NCBI GenBank assembly: GCA_016713085.1
Contig: JADJPV010000001.1
Coordinates: forward strand, 1,240,001-1,304,000
Length of the DNA: 64,000 nt
Direction: 5' to 3'
DNA from: Chitinophagaceae bacterium
Lineage (GTDB): Bacteria; Bacteroidota; Bacteroidia; Chitinophagales; Chitinophagaceae
Position 1 is the first letter of the stretch, and every line of letters starts with the position of its first letter. Made by a program: the position numbers and the translations under genes. Below, one piece after another: positions 8,996 to 18,358 of the stretch. The notes under the pieces are model-generated. The model searched no databases. It saw only the letters and a program-made list of their open reading frames with translations, and was not told where the DNA came from.

Positions 8996-11932
8996 CTATT
9001 GCTGCACCATCAGCTTTTCATACCGCACAACATTATCAACCCGCACCTGTAATACATATTGTCCTGCTGTTAAACGTACACCTGCAAAATTGGTTCTGCT
9101 CAATTCATATATCTGCAGGCCCTTTAACTGAAATCCCATATTCTTTGATGCCACAACCTGACCTTGGATATTCATCAGCTGAATACTCACCTTTCCACTC
9201 TTTGGCAACTCATACCTGATTGTTGAAGTTTGCTGAACAGGGTTGGGGTAAACGCTCAACTTAAATTCATTACTGTTGGCAATAATGTCCCTGATACCTG
9301 TTGTTACATTACCTCCGGTTATATTCTGATTGAGATATACCCTGTATTCACCGGGAGGAAGTGTTACATTATATGTTGATCCTGTTACATTGATAGTACC
9401 CCCCTGAGTATAATTATACCATGTAGCAAATCCCGGAGGAATTACAACATCCTGTGACTGCTGAACTACATCGAAATTGGCAACAACAACATATTTCAGA
9501 TCAGCATGATCCACAATTACAGTCTTTACTAAACTGTTTCCTAAATTAGTTCCGCTGGCAAGTGCTGATGTGCGGAACGCAGTTGGTTTTTGCTGACGCA
9601 ATCTTGCCATAGCTGAATAAGTATCGTATAAACGGCGGCGGCTCAATTGTTGATAATAATCCCAGCGGATAGGTTTTGGATCGAGGCGGCAATTATTATT
9701 GATTGTCCCGTTTACACAATAATTTATCGGGTAATCATAACCCAGTTCTCCAAACTGCCAGATCATTTTAGGGCCGGGAACTGCCATCAAAATGGCAGCC
9801 ATTGCTTCTGTCCTGCGAATAGCCGTGGTAAGATCTTTAGGATTATGTACTCCTGAATTGGAAGTATTTGTATTGGCACTGTTGAGTGTATTATAAATCA
9901 CTCTTTCTTCATCATGACTTTCAGCAAACGTAATTAAACCGGGTTTATCAGTAAGGTTAGTGGAGCCCCAGCGGTTAATCCAAAATGCATTATTAATATC
10001 TGATTCAGATGAAACTCCTTTTACATTTCCTGTAAAATTATACGTCATATTACCCCAGAGCATCATCCCGTTTCTTGCCAGTTCAGCATCTTCAGTTGCA
10101 GCTGCAAAGTGTTCTAAAATACAATACGAACCCGGTGATACAACCTGCATTGAATCATAATAGCGTTTCCAGAGATTAATTCTGTCCTGGCTGTATTGTG
10201 CCATATTGCTTTCGCAGGGACTGGTGCAGGTACCGTAATTCTGAGTAGTAAACCCTTTACTCAAATCCCAGCGAAAACCATCTATGCGGTATTCAGTCAG
10301 CCAGTGACGGATGAACCGGGAAACATGTAATTTGGTAGCTTCTGTATTATGATTAAAATCATTGAATACATTATAAGGATGCTGCGCTGTTTGATAGAAG
10401 TAAGGGCTGTTAGATGCAGGCTGACTTGATGAAGAGTTCCACCACATGGCAGCCAATGGTGATTGTCCTGTTGCATGATTAAAAGCAATATCCTGTATTA
10501 CTGAAATGCCAAGACTATGCGCCTGATCAATAAATGCTTTCAATGCATTTTTTGTACCGTAGGCTTTATCAGGTGCAAAATAAAAACAAGGATTATATCC
10601 CCAGCTATTATTACCGTCAAACTCATTGATCGGCATAAGTTCAATGGCATTGAAGCCAAGGCTCTTGATGTAGTTTAATGTGTCTTTTAATGTTTGCCAG
10701 TTTTGAGCAGCTGTAAAATCTCTCACCAGCATCTCATAAATCAACAAATCTTTTTTATCAGGACGCACATAGCTGTTGCTGGTCCAGTTATACGTTGCTT
10801 CACCAGGTGTAAGTACACCTACAATGCCGCCTGTAGTTTTTCCAGTTGGATAGGCAGGTATGTTTGGAAAAGTTACAGCAGAAATATATTGATCGTTGTT
10901 CGGGTCAAGCACCAGTTCACTGTAAGGATCTGCTACACGGATAGTATCATCAACAATGTATTGATAGCGGTAGTTTGTTCCGGAGGTTAAGCCGGTAATT
11001 CTTGTCCAGAAATAATCACCATCTTTCTTTAATAAGCCATCGCAGGTTTGTAACCAGTTATTAAAATCGCCAATGATTGAAACTTTATTTTTTAATGGCG
11101 CATATAAAATAAGAACAGCTTCTGTATTATTATTTTCATAGGTAATTCCATCTTTTAATCCTGCCGGTCTTGCTCCGGTTGGGTAAGACGCTGGTGTAAT
11201 GCTGAAGTTAACAGTATCTCTTTTGAAGGTTCCGTTATCATCAGCTTCAACCGTTATCAGGTGCTGACATTCTGTTGTAACATTTGCAGTGCCGCTTACT
11301 GTTTGAGCTGCAGCGGCTGTGCCTATCTGTGTTCCATCATAACGGATAGTGAGTGTAGCATTTTTAGATGATACAGCTGTAACAGGAATTGAAGCCGGAA
11401 CAGAAACATTAATTGGCTCAGGCACCATGTTATACATAGGCTGCATAAAAGGAGACGTAAACCGAACTGCAAATTCACCGGCCGCATATACCGGAATAAA
11501 CATATCACTGCCATCCGAATTTGCCTGTTTGATAGTACCCGGACCATCCCTGAAAAGAATGGCTACTTTTAAAATCGTTTCTCCTGCAGGAACCCCTCCG
11601 GCGGCTGAATTAAAAAAAGCACGGATATTAGGAATAGTATATGTCCATTTATTGGTACCGGCTGCTGTTGCCTGTGAAGCTGCACCAGTGCTGCCCCATG
11701 CAAAGGGAGCATATTGCCATTGAGTAGAATTTGCACTGAGATTGGTAATAACGCCGATGTGTACATAAACCGGTCCGGCAAAACCCTGCAACCCTTTATT
11801 TCCTTTTGTAGCATCCATTGTTATAACAAGGTTACTGTTATCCAATGGAAAGTCTGGAGCAAAACTCAATAACTGAGCCTGCGAGATGAATGTCATCAGC
11901 ACAGTAAACAGTAAGAGTATTAATTTTTTCAT
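8996..11932 (-). CDS. Secreted GH13 alpha-amylase-family enzyme with T9SS C-terminal sorting domain
   Basis: From ATG 11932 the protein is 978 aa, with a signal peptide (about 1-20, ISQAQ), N-terminal beta domains, a CBM48/E-set-like module (about 270-345, IIGDFNNW) and a GH13 barrel. The GH13 motifs are present: VIQDIAFNH, DGFRWDLSKG (nucleophile Asp near 556), CILEHF (acid/base Glu near 607) and ESHDEE (Asp near 674). The last 85 residues are a type A sorting domain (LSVYPNPVQQTSTIRYELP), implying export by type IX secretion and cell-surface attachment. It probably cleaves starch, glycogen or pullulan outside the cell. First gene of the leftward locus, divergent from the AraC regulator. Exact linkage specificity cannot be read from sequence. 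Confidence 0.93.
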   Translation of the reverse strand: MKKLILLLFTVLMTFISQAQLLSFAPDFPLDNSNLVITMDATKGNKGLQGFAGPVYVHIGVITNLSANSTQWQYAPFAWGSTGAASQATAAGTNKWTYTIPNIRAFFNSAAGGVPAGETILKVAILFRDGPGTIKQANSDGSDMFIPVYAAGEFAVRFTSPFMQPMYNMVPEPINVSVPASIPVTAVSSKNATLTIRYDGTQIGTAAAAQTVSGTANVTTECQHLITVEADDNGTFKRDTVNFSITPASYPTGARPAGLKDGITYENNNTEAVLILYAPLKNKVSIIGDFNNWLQTCDGLLKKDGDYFWTRITGLTSGTNYRYQYIVDDTIRVADPYSELVLDPNNDQYISAVTFPNIPAYPTGKTTGGIVGVLTPGEATYNWTSNSYVRPDKKDLLIYEMLVRDFTAAQNWQTLKDTLNYIKSLGFNAIELMPINEFDGNNSWGYNPCFYFAPDKAYGTKNALKAFIDQAHSLGISVIQDIAFNHATGQSPLAAMWWNSSSSQPASNSPYFYQTAQHPYNVFNDFNHNTEATKLHVSRFIRHWLTEYRIDGFRWDLSKGFTTQNYGTCTSPCESNMAQYSQDRINLWKRYYDSMQVVSPGSYCILEHFAAATEDAELARNGMMLWGNMTYNFTGNVKGVSSESDINNAFWINRWGSTNLTDKPGLITFAESHDEERVIYNTLNSANTNTSNSGVHNPKDLTTAIRRTEAMAAILMAVPGPKMIWQFGELGYDYPINYCVNGTINNNCRLDPKPIRWDYYQQLSRRRLYDTYSAMARLRQQKPTAFRTSALASGTNLGNSLVKTVIVDHADLKYVVVANFDVVQQSQDVVIPPGFATWYNYTQGGTINVTGSTYNVTLPPGEYRVYLNQNITGGNVTTGIRDIIANSNEFKLSVYPNPVQQTSTIRYELPKSGKVSIQLMNIQGQVVASKNMGFQLKGLQIYELSRTNFAGVRLTAGQYVLQVRVDNVVRYEKLMVQQ

Positions 11933-12165
11933 AATGCAATCCGTTAACATCAGCTCTCCCGGTAATACGTTAAATGAAGCAGGATTTTTTAAACCCAGCC
12001 ATCCTCCAACGAAATATTACAAACCTCTGCAACTTTTGTTTAGTGCAAACGTTTTCACCCTGCAAAGCTAAACCACAGTTGAGGTTACTATTTGAACAAT
12101 AATTCCAATTTATAGCACTATATTGCCATGATTTTTACCTTAGTTGCATCAATTTACAGTGAAAT

Positions 12166-13011
12166 ATGATGAAAGCCGAACTCGAAAAAATTGTTCCCGG
12201 AGAGGATAAACCCATCCTGGTTGCTTACCGGATGAATCTTCCTTACCTGGAGTTTTACTGGCACCATCACCCGGAATATGAGCTGACGTATAAAATAAAT
12301 GTGGCCGGAAAGCGAATCGTTGGCGACAGTTATGAGCAATTTGAAGCCGGTGATCTTGTACTGATAGGGCCTGATATGCCACACACCTGGGTAACCGACA
12401 GGAAAATAAAAAATATGGACTGCGATTTTGTTGTCATCCAGTTTTCAGGGTCATTATTCAACAGTCTTTCTGGCTTAACTGATTTTGAAAGCATCAAACG
12501 CCTGCTGCAAAACTGTAAACATGGTTTGGCATTTAAAAACAGCGCCCCATTTAAAGAAATGATTCTTTCACTCCCCAATAAAACAGGAGTTCAAAAAATT
12601 ACTGATTTCCTTTTACTGCTGGAACAGCTGGCCAAACAAAAAGGGAGAAGACTCGCTTCTTCTGAATATGATATTTCGCAGGCAAAAAACAAAGAATACA
12701 GAATCAATAAGGTTTGTACCTACCTGGAACAGCACTATTCCAAACCCATCAGCATCAGTGAAGCTGCAGCAATTGTAAATATATCACCCAGTGCTTTTTG
12801 TAAATTTTTTAAACGTGCAACCGGTAAAACATTTTCTGATTATCTCAATGAAATCAGAATCGGGTATGCCTGTTACCAGCTGATTGAAACAGATAAACAG
12901 ATATCAACCATTGCCCGCAGTGCAGGGTTTGAATCGATCACTTATTTCAACCGTGTGTTTACAAGAAAAAAGAACAGTACCCCAAGGGCATTCAGAAGTG
13001 AAGCAAACTGA
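12166..13011 (+). CDS. AraC-family transcriptional regulator with cupin-like sensor domain
   Basis: The N-terminal half looks like a cupin (FYWHHHPEYELTYK, FEAGDLVLIGPDMPHTW), the usual effector-binding part of AraC proteins. The C-terminal ~100 residues carry two helix-turn-helix units (ISISEAAAIVNISPSAFCKFFKRATGKTFSDYLNEIR, written here as the motif span 198-235, and ISTIARSAGFESITYFNRVF). It is divergent from the GH13/sus operon across a 233-bp intergenic region, so it is the likely local activator, possibly responding to a maltooligosaccharide; this is inferred from position only. The stop abuts the convergent amidohydrolase stop with no gap. Two ATGs (12166, 12169) are possible. Confidence 0.9.
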   Translation: MMKAELEKIVPGEDKPILVAYRMNLPYLEFYWHHHPEYELTYKINVAGKRIVGDSYEQFEAGDLVLIGPDMPHTWVTDRKIKNMDCDFVVIQFSGSLFNSLSGLTDFESIKRLLQNCKHGLAFKNSAPFKEMILSLPNKTGVQKITDFLLLLEQLAKQKGRRLASSEYDISQAKNKEYRINKVCTYLEQHYSKPISISEAAAIVNISPSAFCKFFKRATGKTFSDYLNEIRIGYACYQLIETDKQISTIARSAGFESITYFNRVFTRKKNSTPRAFRSEAN

Positions 13012-14652
13012 TTACTTCGTATAAACTGTTTCTCCGTTACAGATTGTTTTCAGTACTCTGGTTTTCAGGATCTGTTCAAATGTTGCCGTCATAATATCAG
13101 TATCAAGGATAACAAAGTCAGCAAACTTTCCTGTTTCAATACTTCCTTTTTCCTTTTCTTCAAAGTTCGATTTAGCTGCCCAGATCGTCATTCCTTTTAA
13201 GGTTGCTTCTCTTGTTAATGCATTTTCAGTTTGAAATCCTTCAGCGGGCCAGCCCTTTGCATCTTTACGGAACACAGCTGCATAAAATGTTTTCAGCGGA
13301 TCAATATCTTCAACAGGGAAATCAGTTCCCAGCGGAATCCATCCATTTTGTTTTAATAAATCATTATAAGCATAGGCTCCTTTTACACGTTGAGTTCCCA
13401 AGCGTTTATCAGCCCAGTACATATCACTTGTTGCATGCGTTGGCTGTACACTTGGCACAATGCTGTACATGCCGAATAAATTAAAATCATGTTCATTCAC
13501 TACCTGTGCATGCTCAATGCGCCAGCGCAGATCATTCTTTTCTTTTAAATATTTACCATACACATTTAAAATGGTTCTGTTACCACTGTCGCCAATGGCA
13601 TGTGTACACATCTGGAAACCTTTATTATAAATAACTGCAGCAACTGAATCAAAATGCACCGGGTTACTTAATAAAAAACCAAGATGACCGGGTTTGTCTG
13701 TATAAGCTTGCAGTAAGCAGGCACCTCTTGAACCCAATGCACCATCAGCATATACTTTAAAGCTGCGGACGTTTAAACGATCGGTCTTAATCATTCCTCT
13801 TTTGAAAATGGCTTCATAATTATTTTTTGCATCACTGAGCATTACGTACAAACGCATTTTCAACTCGCCGCTTTGATTCGCTTTTTCAATCTGTAATACA
13901 TTTTCATAACTCAATCCGCAATCATCAATTGTTGTTAAGCCAACTGCAAAACAATTTTGTTGTGCTGCTGTTAATCCTTCTTTGATCTGCTGATCAGTTG
14001 CCGGAGGAATGTTTGCAGAAACTAAATCAACTGCATTATCAATTAATACACCTGTTGGCTTTCCATCTTTCAAAATCACATCTCCTCCAATCAGTCTTGT
14101 TGAAGCAGTTACTCCACTATTATCCAGCGCCAGTTGATTTACAATGGCAGCATGACCATCCACTCTTGTTAAAATGACCGGATTGGTTGGGAAGAGCTGA
14201 TCTAATTTTTCTTTGGTTGGATATTCTTTTACTTCCCAATCATTCTGATCCCAGCCTCTTCCAATAATCCATTCGCCGGGTTTTGCGTTTAACTCTTTTG
14301 CAAAATCGCTGAGGAGATGCAATACATCTTCCCAGCTTACAGTACCCGTGAGATTTGCTTTGCGTAAATCCAAACCATAACCAAAGAAATGTGCATGTGC
14401 ATCAATAAAACCAGGATATAAATATTTTTCCTGCAAATCAATGGTTTCTTTCGCTGCATATATTTTCTGTAATTCAGCTGTTGAACCGATTGCAACAATT
14501 TTCCCGTCTTTCACAGCACCTGCTTCTGTTTTTGAAAAAGAAGAGTCAACGGTATACACAGTACCGTTGATCAACAACGTATCAACCGTCGTCTTTGTAT
14601 TACACTGGCTAAAGACAACAACAACGAGCAGCAAAAAAAATAATCGGTTCAT
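13012..14652 (-). CDS. YtcJ-type amidohydrolase, lipoprotein
   Basis: A 546-aa metal-dependent hydrolase of the amidohydrolase superfamily (YtcJ/AepA group). The N-terminus is a lipoprotein signal with Cys17 (VFSQC), unusual for the cytoplasmic members but common in Bacteroidota. Metal-ligand motifs are visible: DAHAHFFG after the first beta domain, HAIGDSGNRT, EHAQVV and the late Asp in GTDFPVED. The substrate is unknown; amide or imide bonds are expected for the family. It converges with the AraC gene and is divergently oriented to ligA. It probably acts in the periplasm or at the inner face of the outer membrane. Confidence 0.88.
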   Translation of the reverse strand: MNRLFFLLLVVVVFSQCNTKTTVDTLLINGTVYTVDSSFSKTEAGAVKDGKIVAIGSTAELQKIYAAKETIDLQEKYLYPGFIDAHAHFFGYGLDLRKANLTGTVSWEDVLHLLSDFAKELNAKPGEWIIGRGWDQNDWEVKEYPTKEKLDQLFPTNPVILTRVDGHAAIVNQLALDNSGVTASTRLIGGDVILKDGKPTGVLIDNAVDLVSANIPPATDQQIKEGLTAAQQNCFAVGLTTIDDCGLSYENVLQIEKANQSGELKMRLYVMLSDAKNNYEAIFKRGMIKTDRLNVRSFKVYADGALGSRGACLLQAYTDKPGHLGFLLSNPVHFDSVAAVIYNKGFQMCTHAIGDSGNRTILNVYGKYLKEKNDLRWRIEHAQVVNEHDFNLFGMYSIVPSVQPTHATSDMYWADKRLGTQRVKGAYAYNDLLKQNGWIPLGTDFPVEDIDPLKTFYAAVFRKDAKGWPAEGFQTENALTREATLKGMTIWAAKSNFEEKEKGSIETGKFADFVILDTDIMTATFEQILKTRVLKTICNGETVYTK

Positions 14653-14727
14653 GTTTTAAGAATTGATGACGAATTTAATTTGTTTTGTTGTTAGTCCTTG
14701 TATTTTTACTGCCAGATTTATTTTACT

Positions 14728-16830
14728 ATGTATTCTCCCGAAATAACCAAACAACTTCAGCAAACTACAACTGTATTACTTCAACATCTCACTAAAAATG
14801 GGATAGATAGAAAAAGTATTGCAGATTTAAGAGAAGTACTTCGTTTTCATGAATACCGGTATTACATCCTCAACGATCCATTGATCAGTGATTATGAATA
14901 TGATCAGCTGTATAAATCACTGGAGAAGATAGAAGCAGAAGAACCCTCACTCATTACGCCTGATTCACCAACCCAGCGTGTGGCAAAAGGACTGGGCAAT
15001 GATTTTAAAAAAGTACAGCACCTTGTTCCTATGCTGAGTTTGGAGAACTCATACAATGCTGACGATTTAATTGTCTGGGACCGGAAAGCAAGAGAAGCAA
15101 GCGGACTGGATGAAATAGAATACTGTGTTGAACCAAAATTTGACGGTGCAAGCATTTCATTGATTTATGAAGATGATATGCTTGTTCGTGGTGCAACAAG
15201 AGGCGATGGAACAGAAGGTGAAGAAATTACTACCAATATCCGCCAGATCAAATCCATTCCTTTATCTGCTGCCTTTTCAACATACGGCATCAAACAGATT
15301 GAAATACGTGGTGAGATTTTAATGAGTAAGAAAAATTTCAAAGCGTACAATGATCAGCTGGCCGAAGAAAATCTTCCTCCTCTTGCCAATCCACGTAATG
15401 CGGCCAGCGGCAGTTTACGGATTAAAGACTCAATGGAAGTTGCAAGAAGAAACCTTGAAGCGTTTCTATATCATGTAGGTTATTTAATGAAGTACGAAGT
15501 AAAAAGTACGAAGTATGAAGAGATCTTAACTCATAGCGATGCATTGAAAATGATGTGGAACTTAGGCTTTCGCAGTCCGGAGAAAGAAAAGAAAATTCTG
15601 AAAGGTGTAAAAGCAGTTGTTGATCATATCAATGAATTTGAAATTAAAAGAGATGAACTGCCGTATGAAATTGATGGAATGGTCATTAAAGTAAATGATC
15701 TTCAGTTACAGGATAAGATGGGCATGACCAGTCATCATCCACGCTGGGCCATTGCCTATAAATTCAAAGCCAGACAAGGCACAAGTAAACTGCGTGCTGT
15801 TGAATACCAGGTGGGAAGAACAGGAGCTGTTACTCCTGTTGCCAAGATTGATCCTGTTGCAATTGGTGGGGTAACGGTTACAAGTATTTCTTTACACAAT
15901 GAAGAGTTTATTGCTGAAAAAGATCTGATGCTGAGCGATACTGTTTTGGTTGAACGTGCAGGTGATGTAATTCCCTACATTGTTAAATCAATGCCTGAAT
16001 TACGAACGGGCAAAGAAGAAAAAATAAAATTTCCAACCGAGTGCCCTGTGTGTAACAGCAAACTGGTCAAGCCCGAAGCTGAAGCAGTATGGCGTTGTGT
16101 AAATTATCATTGCGAAGCACAGATTGTTGAACGCATTATTCATTTTACCAGTAAAGATGCCATGGATATCCGTGGTATGGGTGATGCTAATGTGCGCAAG
16201 TTTTATGAACTGGGCTATTTAAAAGATATACCAACACTCTATCAATTACCATTCGACAAAATAAAAGGACTGGAAGGTTATGGTGCAAAGAGCGTTGACA
16301 ACCTGCAGACAGCAATAGAGAATTCAAAGAAGCAGCCATTATTCAGGTTGATCAATGCATTAGGCATTCGTTTTGTTGGTGAAGCAACGGCAAAAACATT
16401 GGCCAACTCAACCAAACATTTGTTAGACATCGCAACTAAAACACAGGAAGAATTACAGCAAATGGAAGATGTTGGTCCAAGAGTTGCAGGCAGTATTCAT
16501 GAGTTTTTCAGCAACCAGGAAAATATTGATATACTGAAACAACTGGAAGCACTCGGTCTGCAACTGAAGAATGAACAGAAAGACACAAAGCATGATGGAA
16601 ACCTTACAGGTGTTACTTTTCTTTTTACCGGAACAATGCCCACGCTTAAACGCAGTCAGGCCGAAGAGATGGCAGAAGAACAGGGTGGAACAATATTGAG
16701 TGGAGTAAGCGCCAAACTCAACTATCTTGTTGTGGGAGAAGATGCGGGCAGTAAATTAGAGAAAGCAAAAAAGATCAGCACCATCAAGATTATTAACGAA
16801 GAAGAGTTTGTGTCTTTGTTGAAAAAATAA
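14728..16830 (+). CDS. ligA: NAD-dependent DNA ligase LigA
   Basis: Seals nicks in replication and repair using NAD. From ATG 14728 the protein is 700 aa; an upstream TTG at 14698 is less likely. Order: Ia/adenylation domain with active-site Lys137 (EPKFDGAS) and the RGDGTEGEEIT motif, OB fold, Cys4 zinc finger (CPVC...C...C), helix-hairpin-helix region (GAKSVDNLQTAIENSK, GIRFVGEATAKTLA), and a C-terminal BRCT domain (FLFTGTMPTLKRSQAEEMAE). Between FLYHVGYLM and EILTHSDAL there is a short extra segment, KYEVKSTKYE, encoded by a repetitive DNA motif found in two other genes of this window. Confidence 0.97.
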   Translation: MYSPEITKQLQQTTTVLLQHLTKNGIDRKSIADLREVLRFHEYRYYILNDPLISDYEYDQLYKSLEKIEAEEPSLITPDSPTQRVAKGLGNDFKKVQHLVPMLSLENSYNADDLIVWDRKAREASGLDEIEYCVEPKFDGASISLIYEDDMLVRGATRGDGTEGEEITTNIRQIKSIPLSAAFSTYGIKQIEIRGEILMSKKNFKAYNDQLAEENLPPLANPRNAASGSLRIKDSMEVARRNLEAFLYHVGYLMKYEVKSTKYEEILTHSDALKMMWNLGFRSPEKEKKILKGVKAVVDHINEFEIKRDELPYEIDGMVIKVNDLQLQDKMGMTSHHPRWAIAYKFKARQGTSKLRAVEYQVGRTGAVTPVAKIDPVAIGGVTVTSISLHNEEFIAEKDLMLSDTVLVERAGDVIPYIVKSMPELRTGKEEKIKFPTECPVCNSKLVKPEAEAVWRCVNYHCEAQIVERIIHFTSKDAMDIRGMGDANVRKFYELGYLKDIPTLYQLPFDKIKGLEGYGAKSVDNLQTAIENSKKQPLFRLINALGIRFVGEATAKTLANSTKHLLDIATKTQEELQQMEDVGPRVAGSIHEFFSNQENIDILKQLEALGLQLKNEQKDTKHDGNLTGVTFLFTGTMPTLKRSQAEEMAEEQGGTILSGVSAKLNYLVVGEDAGSKLEKAKKISTIKIINEEEFVSLLKK
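15487..15522 (+). repeat. Short intragenic repeat (family A) inside ligA
   Basis: The DNA contains two copies of AAGTACGAAGTA-like sequence and encodes KYEVKSTKYE in frame. Related segments occur in paaE (32289-32331, TYDVRGTMYG) and on the minus strand in cysS (50876-50915, KYDAGSTKYD). The insertion lies in a variable loop of the ligase. Confidence 0.65.
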
Positions 16831-16894
16831 TATCTTGTTATACTTGCAGGTACGGGGTTTGCTGTTGTATATTTAAACTCTCCAATCTTTTAGT

Positions 16895-17464
16895 ATGATC
16901 AAAAAACTTCCTGGCGAACAATGGAAACAATTGCAATTTGCCGGTTGGAAACTGTTGCGGAAAAAATATGCCGTTTCAAATTTCGGACGCTGCGCCAGTT
17001 TCACAAAGGATGTTACGGAAGATGGGAAATTGCTCAGTGGTTCCATTACAACCGGTTACCGTACATTAAATCTTCACCGTGCTGAAAACAAGGGGACCAT
17101 TTACTTACACCGGGAAATTGCCAAGCTATACTGTAAAAAAACTTCTCCACGCTGCAAGTATGTGATTCATATCAATCATCACAAAACAGATAATAAAGCA
17201 TCAAACCTGAAATGGGCAACATTGGAAGAGATGTCGGCACATCAGCAGAAGAGTCCGCAAAAGATTGCTTATAAAAAATTACAGAAAGAACGCAGCTCCA
17301 CACAAAAAGGATTAAAGCTTACACCTGTGCAGGTGAAGACTATCAAGAAAATCATTACCGATCCCAACCGAAGCATTACTTACAAACAGCTTGCAAAAAA
17401 ATACAGTGTAAGCGAAATGACCCTGTACCGGATTAGAAGCGGAGAGAACTGGGGAGGAGTGTAA
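16895..17464 (+). CDS. NUMOD4/HNH-type DNA-binding protein
   Basis: The 189-aa protein begins with a NUMOD4-like segment (AGWKLLRKKYAVSNFGRCAS), continues into an HNH-like module (LHREIAKLYC ... YVIHINHHKTDNKASNLKWAT) and ends with a helix-turn-helix (ITYKQLAKKYSVSEMTLYRIRSG). This organisation is known from homing endonucleases and phage HNH proteins. The usual 'NHIDGNKTNN' core reads 'IHINHHKTDN', so nuclease activity is uncertain. It stands alone 64 bp after ligA. It may be a domesticated endonuclease or a DNA-binding protein. Confidence 0.75.
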   Translation: MIKKLPGEQWKQLQFAGWKLLRKKYAVSNFGRCASFTKDVTEDGKLLSGSITTGYRTLNLHRAENKGTIYLHREIAKLYCKKTSPRCKYVIHINHHKTDNKASNLKWATLEEMSAHQQKSPQKIAYKKLQKERSSTQKGLKLTPVQVKTIKKIITDPNRSITYKQLAKKYSVSEMTLYRIRSGENWGGV

Positions 17465-17524
17465 TATTATTTGATATCTGATGTTTAAGGTTTGATATTA
17501 TCAGCTTCAATTCACCATTCAACT

Positions 17525-17548
17525 TCTGTTGCGTCGCACTCTTGTACA
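17525..17548. repeat. Short interspersed repeat (family C), intergenic copy
   Basis: The minus strand reads GTACAAGAGTGCGACGCAAC. The 15-base core ACAAGAGTGCGACGC is exactly repeated at 44408-44422, inside the tail of the small cysteine-rich protein gene. I recognise similar sequences as dispersed repeats in Chitinophagaceae, but two copies in this window are not statistically decisive. Confidence 0.4.
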
Positions 17549-17625
17549 TTGTATCTTTATTCGGCAATTAAAAGTGCAATACTTATTTCTTTTTCAATTA
17601 TCAGTTTAAACTTTCATCTGATTAT

Positions 17626-18294
17626 ATGTTTCAGCCGTCAACAATCAAATTTCTAAAGGATTTAAAGAAGAATAACAACAAACCCTGGTTCGATGCAAAC
17701 CGCAAAGCATATGAAGCGGCCAAAGCAGATTTTGCTGAGTTTGTTGATGCGATTATTCAGAAACACGGAAAGAAAGATCCGGCTATTGCACATCTCAAAG
17801 CAAAGGATTGTATGTTCCGCATTAACCGTGATGTTCGTTTCAGTAAAGACAAAAGTCCGTATAAAAGCAATATGGGAGCCAGTATCAATAAAGGCGGAAA
17901 GAAATCAATGACAGCAGGCTACTATTTTCACCTGCAACCCGGCGATTCTTTTACAGGAGGTGGTTTATACATGGCCATGCCTGATCAACTGAAAAACATT
18001 CGCCAGGAAATTGATTATAACTGGAAAGAATTTCACAAGATCATCAGCAGTAAATCATTCAAAACAATCTATGGCGATTTGTATACGGGAGAGGATATGA
18101 AACTTACCCGTCCGCCAAAAGGTTATGAAGCTGATAATGTGGCAATTGAATATATCAAACTCAAAAGCTGGATTGGCTTTCACAAACTCAGTGATGCTGA
18201 TGTAACTTCAAAAGATTTGCTGAAAAAAACAGTTACTTCCTTCGAAGCATTAAAACCTTTGCTTGATTTTTTAAATGAAGGAGTGGAAATATAA
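17626..18294 (+). CDS. DUF2461 (TIGR02453) family protein
   Basis: The 222-aa protein matches the DUF2461 family over its full length: FLKDLKKNNNKPWFDANRKAYE at the start, FRINRDVRFSKDKSPYK, YYFHLQPGDSFTGGGLYM and the C-terminal LKPLLDFLNE. Biochemical function is unknown. No signal peptide is present, so it is cytoplasmic. Monocistronic, followed by a clear terminator at 18314-18337. Confidence 0.92.
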   Translation: MFQPSTIKFLKDLKKNNNKPWFDANRKAYEAAKADFAEFVDAIIQKHGKKDPAIAHLKAKDCMFRINRDVRFSKDKSPYKSNMGASINKGGKKSMTAGYYFHLQPGDSFTGGGLYMAMPDQLKNIRQEIDYNWKEFHKIISSKSFKTIYGDLYTGEDMKLTRPPKGYEADNVAIEYIKLKSWIGFHKLSDADVTSKDLLKKTVTSFEALKPLLDFLNEGVEI

Positions 18295-18313
18295 AAAATA
18301 AACAGGTTTAAAC

Positions 18314-18337
18314 AAGGGCTGCTTGGCCAGCCCTTTT
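18314..18337 (+). terminator. Rho-independent terminator after the DUF2461 gene
   Basis: Stem AAGGGCTG (18314-18321) pairs with CAGCCCTT (18328-18335) around a 6-nt loop and is followed by Ts. It lies 20 bp after the stop codon. Confidence 0.75.
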
Positions 18338-18358
18338 AACATATAAAGTTTGTAATTA

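Noticed and set aside
16895..17464. Group I intron or intein associated with the HNH/NUMOD4 gene
   Set aside because: The flanking genes (ligA and DUF2461) are complete and uninterrupted, and no intron-like structure surrounds the ORF.
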